Shown: positions 43,004 to 52,716, counted from the first letter of the stretch. The stretch: 64,000 nt of DNA from DASYQD01 sp963837455 (GCA_963837455.1 CAWINM010000002.1:62001-126000); one strand, 5' to 3'. A program made the numbers and translations. Notes: generated by a model not told the origin, from the sequence alone.

Positions 43004-45211
43004 ATGTGTCGATCGCTCTGTTTCTTCGTGGCGCTGGTGCTGGCTCTGGGAGCCACCCCGCTGGTGGCGGCGCCGCCCGTGGACGGCGGCCAGGCAGCAA
43101 CTGCCGGCGATGTGAAGCCGGCCACCAGCGCCGACCCGTCCGCGGAGAAGCCGGCAGGCGGCGACGCCTCGCAAGCGACCGAGGCACCCGCCGTGGAACG
43201 CGCCAAGCTCACCGAGGACATCACCGTCGAGGCCAAGCGCCTGAGCGAGGAGCTCGTCTACTCGGTCACCCGCGTGCCGGAGCGCACCTTCGAGACACCG
43301 CGCGCCGTGCAGGTCATCACCGCCGAGCAGATCCAGCGCAAGGCCGCCTTCGAGCTCAGCGACGTCCTGATGCAGGAGGCGGGCTTCTTCATCAGCCCGG
43401 CCGGCAACGGCGGCGGCTCGGTGATCGTCCGCGGCCTCGCCTCCCGCCAGGTGCTGGTGATGATCGACGGCGTCAAGCTCAACAACACCACCTGGCGGAC
43501 GTTCAGCGACGTGAAGGAGCACTTCAACCTCATCGACCCGAGCGAGATCGAGCGCATCGAGATCGTCCGCGGCGTGGTCTCCGTGCTCGGCTCCGAGGCG
43601 CTGGGAGGGGTCGTCAACATCATCACCAAGAAGGGCCCGGAGGGCCCGCAGCGCTTCGGTGCCAGCGTCTCCACCCGCTACTCCAGCGCCGATCGCGGCG
43701 AGGCCCTGGCACTCCAGCTCAACGGCCAGGGCGAGCGGTACCGCTACATCGCCGGCGTCAACGGGCTGCAGACCAGCGACCTGACGATCGGCGGCGGCAC
43801 CGAGCTGCCCAACACCGCCTACCGGCGCCGCGGCGGCCACGCCAGCGTCGACTTCTTCCCCACCACGGAGAAGACCCTGTCGCTGGGGTACCGGGCCTTC
43901 GAGCGAACGAACAAGTACCTCTCCTTCCTCGCCAGCCCGGCGATCGCCGACGGCGACATCGACCCGATGCGGATGCAGATGGCCACCCTGCGCTACTCCG
44001 ACGTGATCAGCCGGCCATGGCAGGACTCGCTGACCGCCACCGCGTCCTGGAACCGGCAGGACGACGGGCGCAACTACGTCCTGCGCACCCCGCTCATCCA
44101 CCGCTTCTTCGACAACTGCGACACCATGGTCGGATTGAACGTCGAGGCGGGGAAGTTCATCCATTCCCATCACCTCATCTACGGCGTCGACCACAGCCGC
44201 GAGCGAGTCGCCTCCTCGCTGCTGTCGCTGGTGGGCACGGCCGAGCTGCCGGTCCGCGGCCGCGGTGACTACCTCGACGGCGGCAGGTACGACGCCACCG
44301 CCATCTACCTCAATGACCAGCTCTCGTTGAGCAAATGGCTGACGATCACCGCCGGCGCCCGCTACGGCAGGTACGTCAGCAGCGGCAGCGAGGTGGTGCC
44401 GGCGATCGGCCCCTTCGACGCCGCCTCGACCAAGAGCAACGTCACCAGCTCCCTCAACGTGGTCGTTCACGCCACCGACAACCTCAACTTCGTCGGCAAC
44501 TACGTGCGCGGCTACCGGCCGCCGAACATGCACGACATGACCTCGGCGGCGGTGACCACCGCCACCGCCTCCATCCCCGACGCCGACCTCGAGGCGGAGC
44601 GCATGAACAGCTTCGAAGCCGGCCTCAAGTACGACTCGGGCTGGCTGTACGGCTCGGCGTTCTACTACGACAACGACCTCTCGAACCTGCTGGTCAACGG
44701 CCCCGGCCTGTACAAGGGCCTGAGCTTCCTCGATCTCAACGACGACGGCCAACGGCAGCCGCTCGAGCCCCTGGTGCTGACCACCACCAACATCGGCAAG
44801 GCGACGGTCAAAGGCTACGAGCTCGACATCCGCTACATCCCGACCGCCAACCTCACGCTGTGGGGCAACTACGCGAACACCAAGGGCACCAACAACGACG
44901 CCCGCCAGAGCCTGTCGCGGATCCAGCCGCGGCTGGCCAACGTCGGCGCCCGGCTCGCCACCAACGGTGAGCACCGCGCCTGGGTCGAGGGCATCCTCAC
45001 CTATGGCAGCGATTCGGTCGGCCCCACCGGCGACCACTTCCGGGGCTTCCACGTCTACACCCTGCGCGGCGGCACCAACCTCAATCGCCAGGTGTCGCTG
45101 ACCGTCGCCGTCGAGAACGTGTTCGACACCCACTACCAGTTCGTGCCGAGCCAGTCGCTGATCCCCCAGCCGGGCCGGCAGGCGGTGCTGGTGACCGACG
45201 TGCACTTCTGA
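43004..45211 (+). CDS. TonB-dependent outer-membrane receptor
   Basis: The protein (735 aa from ATG 43004) has a signal peptide, a Pro/Ala-rich stretch with ITVEAKRLSEELVYSV, and a complete plug domain: AVQVITAEQIQRKAAFELSD, GSVIVRGLASRQVLVMIDG, IERIEIVRG and NIITKKG. A C-terminal beta barrel ends in the aromatic TDVHF. The plug and barrel resemble BtuB/vitamin- or siderophore-type receptors. The ligand is unknown. AGGAGG nine bases before 43004 supports this start. An ATG at 42962, overlapping the upstream stop, is also possible. It is coupled to a PstS-like binding protein. Confidence 0.93.
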   Translation: MCRSLCFFVALVLALGATPLVAAPPVDGGQAATAGDVKPATSADPSAEKPAGGDASQATEAPAVERAKLTEDITVEAKRLSEELVYSVTRVPERTFETPRAVQVITAEQIQRKAAFELSDVLMQEAGFFISPAGNGGGSVIVRGLASRQVLVMIDGVKLNNTTWRTFSDVKEHFNLIDPSEIERIEIVRGVVSVLGSEALGGVVNIITKKGPEGPQRFGASVSTRYSSADRGEALALQLNGQGERYRYIAGVNGLQTSDLTIGGGTELPNTAYRRRGGHASVDFFPTTEKTLSLGYRAFERTNKYLSFLASPAIADGDIDPMRMQMATLRYSDVISRPWQDSLTATASWNRQDDGRNYVLRTPLIHRFFDNCDTMVGLNVEAGKFIHSHHLIYGVDHSRERVASSLLSLVGTAELPVRGRGDYLDGGRYDATAIYLNDQLSLSKWLTITAGARYGRYVSSGSEVVPAIGPFDAASTKSNVTSSLNVVVHATDNLNFVGNYVRGYRPPNMHDMTSAAVTTATASIPDADLEAERMNSFEAGLKYDSGWLYGSAFYYDNDLSNLLVNGPGLYKGLSFLDLNDDGQRQPLEPLVLTTTNIGKATVKGYELDIRYIPTANLTLWGNYANTKGTNNDARQSLSRIQPRLANVGARLATNGEHRAWVEGILTYGSDSVGPTGDHFRGFHVYTLRGGTNLNRQVSLTVAVENVFDTHYQFVPSQSLIPQPGRQAVLVTDVHF

Positions 45212-45256
45212 AACCGGCGTCGGCGAGCGGGCAGCCCTCCTGCTCGACGGAGGCTC

Positions 45257-46486
45257 CTAGCTCGCAGCGCCCGCCGCGGGCCCGCTGCCCGCCACGCCGA
45301 GCTCGATGGCGTGCCGCTCGCGCCCCAGCGCGATGACGATCGCCGCCAGGGCGAAGACGGTGACGGCGGTGAGCGCCATGGCGCTGGCGTAGGAGAAGCG
45401 CGCCGCGAAGACCGCCTCGACGTAGGCGATCGTGCCGGCCACCGCCACCCCGCACTGGTAGGCGAACCCGGGCAGGAAGCCGCGCACCGAGTCCGGCGCG
45501 AGCTCGTTGATGTGGGCGGGCACCACCCCCCAGGCCCCCTGCACCATGAACTGCAGGACGAAGGCGCCGAGCAGCAGCAGCGCCGTCGTCGGCGCGTAGG
45601 CCCACAGCGGAATGGCGACGATGGCCAAGAGCAGCGCGGTGACCATCGCCCGCCGCCGGCCCACCCGGTCCGAGTAGCGGCCGACCACCAGGCCGCCGAG
45701 GATGGCGCCGACGTTGTAGAAGATGGCGACGTAGGAGACCGTGCGCTCGCCGAAGCCGCGCTCGACCTTGAGGAAGGTCGGGTACATGTCCTGCGTGCCG
45801 TGGGAGACGAAGTTCATCATCGTCATCATGGCGAAGATGTAGAGGAAGATCCGCCAGTGCGAGACGATGGCGCGCCCCAGGTGCGACCAGCTCTCGCTCC
45901 GCGAGCGCTCCCAGACCTCCGACTCCCGCACCCCCATCCGCACGTAGACGGCGAGCAGCGCCGGCAGGCCGCCGATGAAGAACATCGGCCGCCAGCCCCA
46001 GTGCGGGAACACGAACAGGTAGCAGATCGCCGCCAGCAGGTAGCCGGCGGCGTAGCCCTCCTGCAGCAGGCCGGAGAGCACGCCGCGCAGCCGTGGCGGC
46101 GCCTTCTCCATGGCGAGCGAGGCGCCCACCCCCCACTCGCCACCCATGCCGATGCCGAACAGCATGCGCAGGACGAGGAACGACCCGTAGCTCGGGGCGA
46201 GGCCCGAGAGCACCTCGACCACCGAGAAGAACACCAGGTCGACCATCAGCGGCAGGCGGCGGCCGTAGCGATCGGCCACCAGCCCGAAGATCAGCGCCCC
46301 CACCGGGCGCATCGCCAGCGTCAGGCTGATCGCCAGCGCCATCTGCGCCTTGGTCTTGCCGAGCTCCTTGGCGATGTCGGTGAGGACGAAGACGACGAGG
46401 AAGAAGTCGAAGGCATCCAGCGTCCAGCCCAGGAAGCTGGCGATGACCGCGTGGACGTGGTCGGGGCGGGCGCGGGCGGTGGCCAC
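45257..46486 (-). CDS. MFS transporter, metabolite:proton symporter type
   Basis: The 409-aa protein has twelve predicted helices and MFS motifs: SFLGWTLDAFDFFLVVFVL (helix 1, typical of the sialate/carboxylate SHS and AAHS groups), GLVADRYGRRLPLM (loop 2–3) and GRYSDRVGRRRAM (loop 8–9). The WTLDAFDFF motif suggests transport of small organic acids by proton symport. The GTG at 46486 is chosen because it is just upstream of helix 1, and longer frames add unrelated sequence. It is convergent with the TonB-receptor gene. Confidence 0.9.
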   Translation of the reverse strand: MATARARPDHVHAVIASFLGWTLDAFDFFLVVFVLTDIAKELGKTKAQMALAISLTLAMRPVGALIFGLVADRYGRRLPLMVDLVFFSVVEVLSGLAPSYGSFLVLRMLFGIGMGGEWGVGASLAMEKAPPRLRGVLSGLLQEGYAAGYLLAAICYLFVFPHWGWRPMFFIGGLPALLAVYVRMGVRESEVWERSRSESWSHLGRAIVSHWRIFLYIFAMMTMMNFVSHGTQDMYPTFLKVERGFGERTVSYVAIFYNVGAILGGLVVGRYSDRVGRRRAMVTALLLAIVAIPLWAYAPTTALLLLGAFVLQFMVQGAWGVVPAHINELAPDSVRGFLPGFAYQCGVAVAGTIAYVEAVFAARFSYASAMALTAVTVFALAAIVIALGRERHAIELGVAGSGPAAGAAS

Positions 46487-46695
46487 TTGGGCGGGGAGTC
46501 TAGCGTGGCCTGAGATCCACGAGTGGGGAGCTGAGAAGTTCCTTCGCCGGTTCGCAGAAGAACGCACGTCCGCGCGAGACTCCTGCGACACCGACCCCGT
46601 CGCAGGTTTCCTCGAAGGGGGGAGAAAGGACGTTGCCGCAAGATTCGAGTGGGCTTGGGAGGGCGTCCGGTTCCACCCAGAACGTCATTTCGCCT

Positions 46696-47376
46696 CTAGC
46701 GAGACATTCTGAAGAGGAGGTTGACGGTCGCCTCTCCCAGACTGGAACCGTCGGCGACGTTCGTCACGTCGATATGCTCCGTTAACGCCCCTTCCATCTG
46801 CGTCGAGCTACCGGAGAGACTCAAATGACCGGAGAGGTGGTGGGCCTTCACGGAGAGACCGGGCCGACACTCCTCCAGGACGTAGTCTGGAACCGACCGC
46901 GTCTCGTCCGCGGTCAGCGTTGAGCTCCCCACCACCCCCGCGTAGGCGGCCTTGTCGTCGGAACCAGGAACCCTGATGTCGACCTCCAGTGTCACCATCG
47001 TTCCCGTCTGGTCGATCATGACGTCGTAGTCTCCGTGCGCTCCCTGGCGGCTGTTGAAGAAGTCTGCGAGACAGTTTCCCGCGGGCGAGGCGTCACGCAC
47101 CTCCTCGTAGCCCGACCAGGTCCCGGCAACCTGGAGCGGCGAGGCGGGCGCCGTCGGAGAGCCTCCACTGCCCCCGCCACAGCCCACCAACAGGGCGATT
47201 GCGAGCCCCGCTCCGAGCTCTCGTGGAGCGTGGCCCGTTGTTGACGCTCGCCGGCGCTCGCCGGCGCCCGCTTGGCCCCCGCCGCCGCAGTAGGCCACGA
47301 GCATCGCCAGCATCGCCCCATGCAATGACAGTGTGAGATTGCGGAAACGGCTGTGATGAAGGGGTCTCTGGGCCAT
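46696..47376 (-). CDS. Putative lipoprotein with two lipobox-like signals
   Basis: This 226-aa protein starts at ATG 47376, preceded by GGGAGA. It has a first hydrophobic segment ending MLVAYCGGGG and then a second one, GLAIALLVGCGGGSGGSP. The second is a textbook lipobox with a Gly/Ser linker. The mature part reads as a small beta-rich domain (VAGTWSGYEEVRDASPAGNC, DQTGTMVTLEVDIRVPG, SGHLSLSGSSTQMEG), similar in style to lipocalin-like extracellular proteins. No family is assigned. Possibly translation starts later, so that only the second signal is used. Confidence 0.6.
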   Translation of the reverse strand: MAQRPLHHSRFRNLTLSLHGAMLAMLVAYCGGGGQAGAGERRRASTTGHAPRELGAGLAIALLVGCGGGSGGSPTAPASPLQVAGTWSGYEEVRDASPAGNCLADFFNSRQGAHGDYDVMIDQTGTMVTLEVDIRVPGSDDKAAYAGVVGSSTLTADETRSVPDYVLEECRPGLSVKAHHLSGHLSLSGSSTQMEGALTEHIDVTNVADGSSLGEATVNLLFRMSR

Positions 47377-48216
47377 CGTCGATCTCCCGCCCGGCGAGGC
47401 TCTACGCCTGCACCATCCCCACCGTCTCCCACTCCATGGGTATGAGGGGGCCTCATCGGGAAATCCTTCTCCTGAGCGGAGCGTGCAGGTTGGGTGGCGC
47501 AAGAAGTGCGCCGCCGCAATCGTCGGTTGCGCCCCGCAACGGGCCGGATAGTTGCTGCCCCGGGGATAGGTGCCGGAAGGTGCGGGATAGGTGTCGATCA
47601 CATTTCCGAGAAGAGGGGGCAGACGGCTAGCCCGGTGAGCTCAGCGGCGGTGCGAGAGGAGGAGGTGGCGGCCATCTCCTCAAAGGCGCTGCCGAATCGG
47701 CTACCCGCTTCGCTCCAGCGTATCTGCTCAACGGTTGGGCTCTAAGCCGCTGGAACGAGCGCGTGTACCGGACGTACCACCGCATCGCTGAGCAGCCTGA
47801 GCAGGGGCCGCCCGTTGAATTCGATATTGCCCCGGATGCCATTGGCCGACGTAGCGACGGAGTGGTCTTGCTCGTCTTTGAGCCTCCCGCTCTCGCGTGG
47901 CGGACGCGAGCGAATCAAGAATTGTTTGACCATGCGGTCGCCTTGGTAGGAGACGCGAGCCACCGGCCCGGCTTCCGGGACATCACCGTACGAGGCGGGA
48001 ACTCGAGACTTGCTTGGGCCGAGCTGCGACCATCTGGCCGCACGCCCCTTTCGACGAACGTGTAGCAGCCGTGTTGCAGCGAGCTGCGCAGACCGAGAGG
48101 GGTCTGGGCCGAGAGGGGGAATCCCGGCGATTGCGGCCGTCTAGTCACAAGCGGGTAAGTTCTCGTGTCGCATTCCGGTGCTCCCGTGACGCTAGGGTAA
48201 CCACGGAGATACATGC
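47377..48216. other. 840-bp region without a convincing gene
   Basis: This stretch has lower GC than the neighbours. It contains only short frames, the best being 47763–48065 on the plus strand (100 codons from a GTG, starting MYRTYHRIAEQPEQ), which has moderate third-position GC and no recognisable domain or clear ribosome site. It probably holds the promoter for the gene at 48217 and remnants of transferred DNA. Confidence 0.4.
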
Positions 48217-49287
48217 ATGCGCGGAATTCTCGCGTCCTTGGCTTCGCTCACGCTCGTTACCTCAGTGGTTTGGGCCGCAGCGGCGTCGACTACGCCGGAC
48301 GGCCCATCGCCGGCCCTGAAAGTGGTCAGCCGGTTCGTGCTACCTAGCGACCAACAGCTGGCCGACATCCGGTGGGCGGGCAAGAATTCCGCTTTTCTCG
48401 TCGATCTGCGAAGCGGTGTCCATGAGGTTCGCCTCGCTGACGGGCTTCCAAGAATACGGCAAGTGGTCCCTCCCGCGGCCTCGCTCAGACTGCCGATGTT
48501 TCGACGTGCTGCGATCTCCGACAAGTGGATTGTCGTCGGCCACCTTGGGAAGATCGCATGGAAGAGAGTTGATGAACCCGACGAAACAGGTTGGCGGGAA
48601 AAGAGAGCGCTCGGATTCTTCAATGATTTTGACATCCAGGGGGACCAACTGGTGATCCTGGGGTGGCCCCCGAGTGGCAAATACAAGGACGAGATCTACT
48701 CCAACGGCGGCATCGTCTGGCAAGCGGACCTCAACACGACCCTCGAGGAGTGGGGGGTGCTCTACGAGAGCCAGGAAGCTGCCAAGCAGGCCCAGGTGGA
48801 CGACCTCGGCGGCTCGGAGTTTGCCCTAGGCTCGATTCGTTTCCTCAAGAAGGGCGGCTACGTCGTCCACCCGAGCTTCATTCCCGGTGTCTTTCAGCTC
48901 TCGAGCTCAGGGAGCGTAAAGCGCGCGTGGCGCCCCGAGGATCTTTGGGGCGAGGCGACACGATGGGGCGGAGGCGGTTTGGAGCCCAAGAACTTCAAGG
49001 CCTTCCTGGCAGCGGGCAACACCATCGACCAAGTCCTGGCCCTTCCCGAGGGGCCAGCCGTAGTTGTGCGCGTGCCGCATGGGGCATCGGCTCACTATCG
49101 GCTCGGCGTGCTTGGGGCCGAGACCCGTTGGTACGACATCCCAGACCTCAAAGTGAGCTCGCTCGGTCAACTGAGGGGCGATGCTGACGCCGGTGGTCGG
49201 ATCGTGCTTGCAGGCGTTGCTAGGTCTGCGCACCCTTCGGCACAGGTGGCGGCTAGCGAGATAGTTGTCCTCTCGCTGCCGGAGTAG
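48217..49287 (+). CDS. Secreted protein, probable beta-propeller, unknown function
   Basis: The 356-aa protein has a signal peptide (LASLTLVTSVVWAAAAS). Beta-rich repeats about 40–50 residues apart follow (QQLADIRWAGKNSAFLVDLR, DKWIVVGHLGKIAWKRVD, DIQGDQLVILGWPPSG, GSIRFLKKGGYVVHPS), which suggests a six- or seven-bladed propeller. Codon use and GC are lower than in the backbone, suggesting horizontal origin. A 96-aa Cys-rich secreted protein follows 50 bp downstream on the same strand. The sequence does not identify a ligand or enzyme activity. Confidence 0.7.
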   Translation: MRGILASLASLTLVTSVVWAAAASTTPDGPSPALKVVSRFVLPSDQQLADIRWAGKNSAFLVDLRSGVHEVRLADGLPRIRQVVPPAASLRLPMFRRAAISDKWIVVGHLGKIAWKRVDEPDETGWREKRALGFFNDFDIQGDQLVILGWPPSGKYKDEIYSNGGIVWQADLNTTLEEWGVLYESQEAAKQAQVDDLGGSEFALGSIRFLKKGGYVVHPSFIPGVFQLSSSGSVKRAWRPEDLWGEATRWGGGGLEPKNFKAFLAAGNTIDQVLALPEGPAVVVRVPHGASAHYRLGVLGAETRWYDIPDLKVSSLGQLRGDADAGGRIVLAGVARSAHPSAQVAASEIVVLSLPE

Positions 49288-49337
49288 CGAGATCGACAAC
49301 GACCCTGACGGCTAAGAGTCTTACGAAGGGGGGCAAC

Positions 49338-49628
49338 ATGCGGAGTCGCAAGATCAGCGGAACCTCGGGCTCGATCGTGCTGGCGGTAGCGTTGAGTATG
49401 TTTGCTTTGTCTGCCGGCCTTTGGGCGCAGCAACCCTGCGACTACACATCCGCAGGCTGTAGCCTCTTTCAGAGCGACATCCATGGCGGCCACATGAGCT
49501 ACGACGGCTACTGTCGAACCGGGGTCAGCGCCTGCTGGGACTGCGAGTACACCTGTCCCATCTCGCCTGGTCCCGTCCAGTGCGCACTCGACGACATCGG
49601 GGGAATACGCTGCATCGAGATTCTGTAA
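49338..49628 (+). CDS. Small secreted cysteine-rich protein
   Basis: The 96-aa frame has an N-terminal signal peptide (IVLAVALSMFALSAGLWAQ). The mature part of about 65 residues has eight cysteines (QPCDY, AGCSL, GYCRTGVSACWDCEYTC, QCALDD, RCIEIL). The start is supported by a G-rich ribosome-binding site (GAAGGGGGGC). The many cysteines suggest disulfide bonds or metal binding outside the cytoplasm. It is directly downstream of the propeller-like gene and probably cotranscribed, so the two products may interact. No family is recognised. Confidence 0.6.
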   Translation: MRSRKISGTSGSIVLAVALSMFALSAGLWAQQPCDYTSAGCSLFQSDIHGGHMSYDGYCRTGVSACWDCEYTCPISPGPVQCALDDIGGIRCIEIL

Positions 49629-49786
49629 CGGGCCGAGCAGGTCACTCTGGAGCTACCCGGGCCGCGGCGGCACGGCAAACGGCCGGGCCCTAACTTCGCT
49701 CGCCTTCCCGCTCGGGCCGCTGAGTCCGGGCCGCGTCGGCGCGAACCCGTGCCGCTGGGTAACTCCACTCGTGCTCCGGTTCCTCG

Positions 49787-49793
49787 CCGAGGA
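49787..49793. repeat. Target-site duplication, left (CCGAGGA)
   Basis: A seven-base direct repeat immediately left of the IS21 element, identical to the bases after its right end. Confidence 0.9.
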
Positions 49794-49847
49794 TGTCGCC
49801 GGCGGTTGAGAAGCGCGTGATTCTGGCGGTTTGAGCGCGCGCTGGGT
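49794..49847 (+). repeat. IS21 left terminal inverted repeat
   Basis: Starts TGTCGCCGGCGG and contains ATTCTGGCGG and GCGCGCGCTGGGT, which recur inverted at the right end. Confidence 0.9.
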
Positions 49848-49948
49848 CTTGCCAGCATCATCGTGGCGCGCGCAGCGCGCCCTCCGGGTCGGCGCGGTGT
49901 CGGGGAGAATGGGGGCGCCCGAAAAGGGCGCGGGGGACGGTACACGTC

Positions 49949-50628
49949 TTGGCAGACCCGTCCCCCGCTTCAGAGCCTGGAGCTGATGCTCCCGGCGCGG
50001 CCATCATCGCCGCATTGGAGGTCGGAGTCCAGGCCCGGGAGCACCGGCCCTGCGACTGGATTGTCGGCGCCTGCTTTGTGATGGCTGCCACCGCGCCGCC
50101 TACGTCTGCTCGTGGTGCGATCGAGGGCAGCGGTACTGCTCGCGGCGCTGTAGCCAGGCGGCGCGTCAGCGCAGTCGGCGCGAGGCGGGCCGGCGCTATC
50201 AGCGCAGCTTTCGCGGCCGGCTGATGCACTCGCAGCGGCAGGCCGCCTACCGCCGCCGCCGAGCCGGCGAGGCGCAGAAAGTGACGCATCAGGGTAGCCC
50301 GCAGGATGCGCGCTCTGGCAGCGTGGCAGCATGCGAGAGCCAACTGACCACACCATCCGCCACCGCAGCGCCGATCCCTTCGGGAGCCTCGCTGAGCTGC
50401 ACCTTCTGCCGCCAGCCGTGCGGGCCGGTGTTGCGGCACGACTTTCTGCGCTGTCGCCGGCCGCGCTCACGGCGGTGGCGGCATGATTCCGCCGCGGTTG
50501 GTGACAGAGATCCGGCGGTTGGCCACCACGGAGGGCTGGCCGACGGGAAGGATCGCCCGCCAGCTCGAGGTGCACCACAGCACGGTGCGGCGTGTGCTGG
50601 GCCGCGCCGAGCAGGCCGACGGCGATGA
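49949..50628 (+). pseudogene. IS21-associated Cys-rich (zinc-binding) accessory protein, frameshifted
   Basis: Upstream of istA a Cys/Arg-rich protein is encoded in two frames. The first runs from TTG 49949 to EHRPCDW. The second, entered by a two-base shift near 50060, reads CRRLLCDGCHRAAYVC, WCDRGQRYCSRRC, YQRSFRGRLMHSQRQAAYRR and QKVTHQGSP. The CxxC clusters suggest a zinc-ribbon DNA-binding protein, and similar GQRYC/THQGSP proteins accompany some IS21-like elements. Its frame runs about 145 bp into istA, so a second lesion near the end is likely. Function in transposition is unknown. Confidence 0.6.
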
Positions 50629-51970
50629 GGGGCGCCGTCCTTCGATGCTCGACGGCTTCGTGCCCTGGCTGCGCGAGCAGCTCGGCCGCTTCCCGACGCT
50701 GCCGGCTTCTCAGCTCTACGAGATGGCCCGCCGGCGAGGCTACGCGGGTGGCGCCGACCACTTCCGCCACCGCCTCGCCGAGCTGGGCCTGCGGCCGCGC
50801 AAGGCGCCCGAGGCATTCTTCGAGCTGCGCACCCTGCCGGGCGAGCAGGCGCAGGTGGACTGGGCCGACTTCGGCGCTCGGCAGGTGGTGGGTGGCGTGC
50901 GGCGCCTCTTCGCCTTCGTCATGGTGCTGTCCTACTCGCGGCATCTCTTCGTGCGCTTCTTCTACGACGCACGGCTGCCGAGCTTCCTCGCCGGCCACGT
51001 CGAAGCCTTCACCGCATTTGGCGGCTGCGCCAGGGTCCTGCTCTACGACAATCTCAAGAGCGCGGTGCTCGAGCGCGTCGACCTCGGCATCCGCTTCCAT
51101 CCCCGTCTGCTCGAGCTCGCCGATGCCTACGGCTACGAGCCGCGGCCGGTGGCGCCCGGGCGCGGCAACGAGAAGGGAAGGGTCGAGCGCTCGATCCGGT
51201 ACCTGAGGAGCGCCTTCTTTCCGCTGCGCGCTCACCTCTCCCTCGACGCCCTCAATGCAGAGGCCCGCCGCTGGTGTCAGGAAGTGGCTGGCTACCGAGG
51301 CTGGCCGCAGGACCGTCGGCGCATCGTCGAGCAGGCCTTCCGGGAGGAGCAGCCACTGCTCTTGCCGCTGCCACCGTCGCCGTTTGCGTGCCACGAGACG
51401 GTCGTCGTCACCGCTCGCCGCACTCTGTACATCGCCTTCGACGCCAATCGCTACTCGATCCCGCACGACCGCATCGACCGCACCCTCACCGTGCTGGCGG
51501 ATCTGCAAACCGTCCGCATCTTCGATCGGGAAGTCGAGATCGCCAGCCACCGCCGCTGCTGGGACAAGGGGCAGCTGATCGAGACCGAGGAACACCTCGC
51601 CGAGCTGCGCCGCGCCAAGAAGAGAGCACGCCTACATCGCGGCCAGGACCGCCTGCTGCGCACCGTCCCTGCCGCCCAGCCGCTGCTGGTGGCTCTCGCC
51701 AAGCGCCAGCATCACCTTGCGTCCGCCGTCGCTGCGCTGCTGCGGCTGCTCGACGAGCACGGCCGCGACGAGCTGACCGTCGCCATCACCGAGGCGCTCG
51801 CCGCCGGCTCGCCGCACCCCGACACCGTGCGGCTCGTCCTCGACCGCCGGCGGGCCCAGCGTGGGCAGCCGCCGCCGCTGCCCGTGGCGCTCCCCGACGA
51901 TCCGCGCGTGCGCGATCTCGTCGTCAACCCGCACCCTCTCGCCGACTACGACCCGGAGGATGAGACGTGA
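50483..51970 (+). CDS. istA: IS21 family transposase IstA
   Basis: The 495-aa transposase has an N-terminal helix-turn-helix region (WPTGRIARQLEVHHSTVRRVL), then the RNase-H-like catalytic core. The first Asp is in QAQVDWADFG, the second in VLLYDNLKSAV and the Glu in GNEKGRVERSIRYLR. The C-terminal beta-barrel region (LYIAFDANRYSIPHDRI) also fits IS21. It cuts and joins the element ends in a complex with IstB. Its stop overlaps the istB start (GTGA). Confidence 0.95.
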   Translation: MIPPRLVTEIRRLATTEGWPTGRIARQLEVHHSTVRRVLGRAEQADGDEGRRPSMLDGFVPWLREQLGRFPTLPASQLYEMARRRGYAGGADHFRHRLAELGLRPRKAPEAFFELRTLPGEQAQVDWADFGARQVVGGVRRLFAFVMVLSYSRHLFVRFFYDARLPSFLAGHVEAFTAFGGCARVLLYDNLKSAVLERVDLGIRFHPRLLELADAYGYEPRPVAPGRGNEKGRVERSIRYLRSAFFPLRAHLSLDALNAEARRWCQEVAGYRGWPQDRRRIVEQAFREEQPLLLPLPPSPFACHETVVVTARRTLYIAFDANRYSIPHDRIDRTLTVLADLQTVRIFDREVEIASHRRCWDKGQLIETEEHLAELRRAKKRARLHRGQDRLLRTVPAAQPLLVALAKRQHHLASAVAALLRLLDEHGRDELTVAITEALAAGSPHPDTVRLVLDRRRAQRGQPPPLPVALPDDPRVRDLVVNPHPLADYDPEDET

Positions 51971-52716
51971 GCGACCTCGAACGCCAAGCCCGCGACCTCA
52001 AGCTGCATGGGCTGCTGTCCCACTGGCAGGAAGTCCAGCATGAGCCTTGGCTCACCCAGCTGCTCGCCTGGGAGCACGAGGAGCGCGCTCGCCGCGGGCT
52101 CGAGCGTCGCCTCAGACGCGCCCGCCTGGGCGCCTTCAAGCCCCTCGCCGACTTCGACTGGAGCTGGCCGAAGAAGATCGATCGCACGCAGATCGAGGAC
52201 CTCTTCTCGCTCGACTGGCTGCGCGCGGCCACCAACGTCGTGCTCGTCGGCACCAACGGCCTGGGCAAGACTCTGATCGCCAAGAACCTCGCCCATCAGG
52301 CCGTGCTCGCCGGCGTCACCGTGCGCTTCTTGACCGCCTCCGAGCTGCTCAACACCCTCGCCGACCAGACCACTTCCAGCTCGTTGCAGCGCAAGCTCGC
52401 CCTCTTCTGTCGCCCGCACTTACTCGCCATCGACGAGGTGGGCTACCTGGCCTACGACTCTCGCCTCGCCGACCTGCTCTTCGAGATCGTCTCCCGCCGT
52501 TACCTACAGCGGCCCATCCTCATCACCACCAACAAGCGCTTCCAGGAGTGGAGCGAGGTCTTCCCCAACGCCACCTCGGTGGTCACCCTCGTCGACCGTC
52601 TGGTCCACAAGAGCGAGATCGTCACCATCGAGGGCGAGTCGTACCGCAACAAGGAGCAGAAGGAGGCCGCCCGACACCGCGCCCAAGAGCGCGCCGCGCG
52701 CAGGCGCAAGTCATGA
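51967..52716 (+). CDS. istB: IS21 helper ATPase IstB
   Basis: The 249-aa AAA+ ATPase has Walker A GTNGLGKT (about residue 96), Walker B LLAIDEVGYL and the sensor region PILITTNKRFQEW. IstB polymerises on DNA and activates IstA at the target site. It is translationally coupled to istA upstream (4-bp overlap) and to a small gene downstream (ATGA). Confidence 0.95.
   Translation: MSDLERQARDLKLHGLLSHWQEVQHEPWLTQLLAWEHEERARRGLERRLRRARLGAFKPLADFDWSWPKKIDRTQIEDLFSLDWLRAATNVVLVGTNGLGKTLIAKNLAHQAVLAGVTVRFLTASELLNTLADQTTSSSLQRKLALFCRPHLLAIDEVGYLAYDSRLADLLFEIVSRRYLQRPILITTNKRFQEWSEVFPNATSVVTLVDRLVHKSEIVTIEGESYRNKEQKEAARHRAQERAARRRKS

Noticed and set aside
47763..48065. Possible 100-aa gene
   Set aside because: No family, weak start signal and only moderate codon bias. 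Kept only as a note in the intergenic entry.
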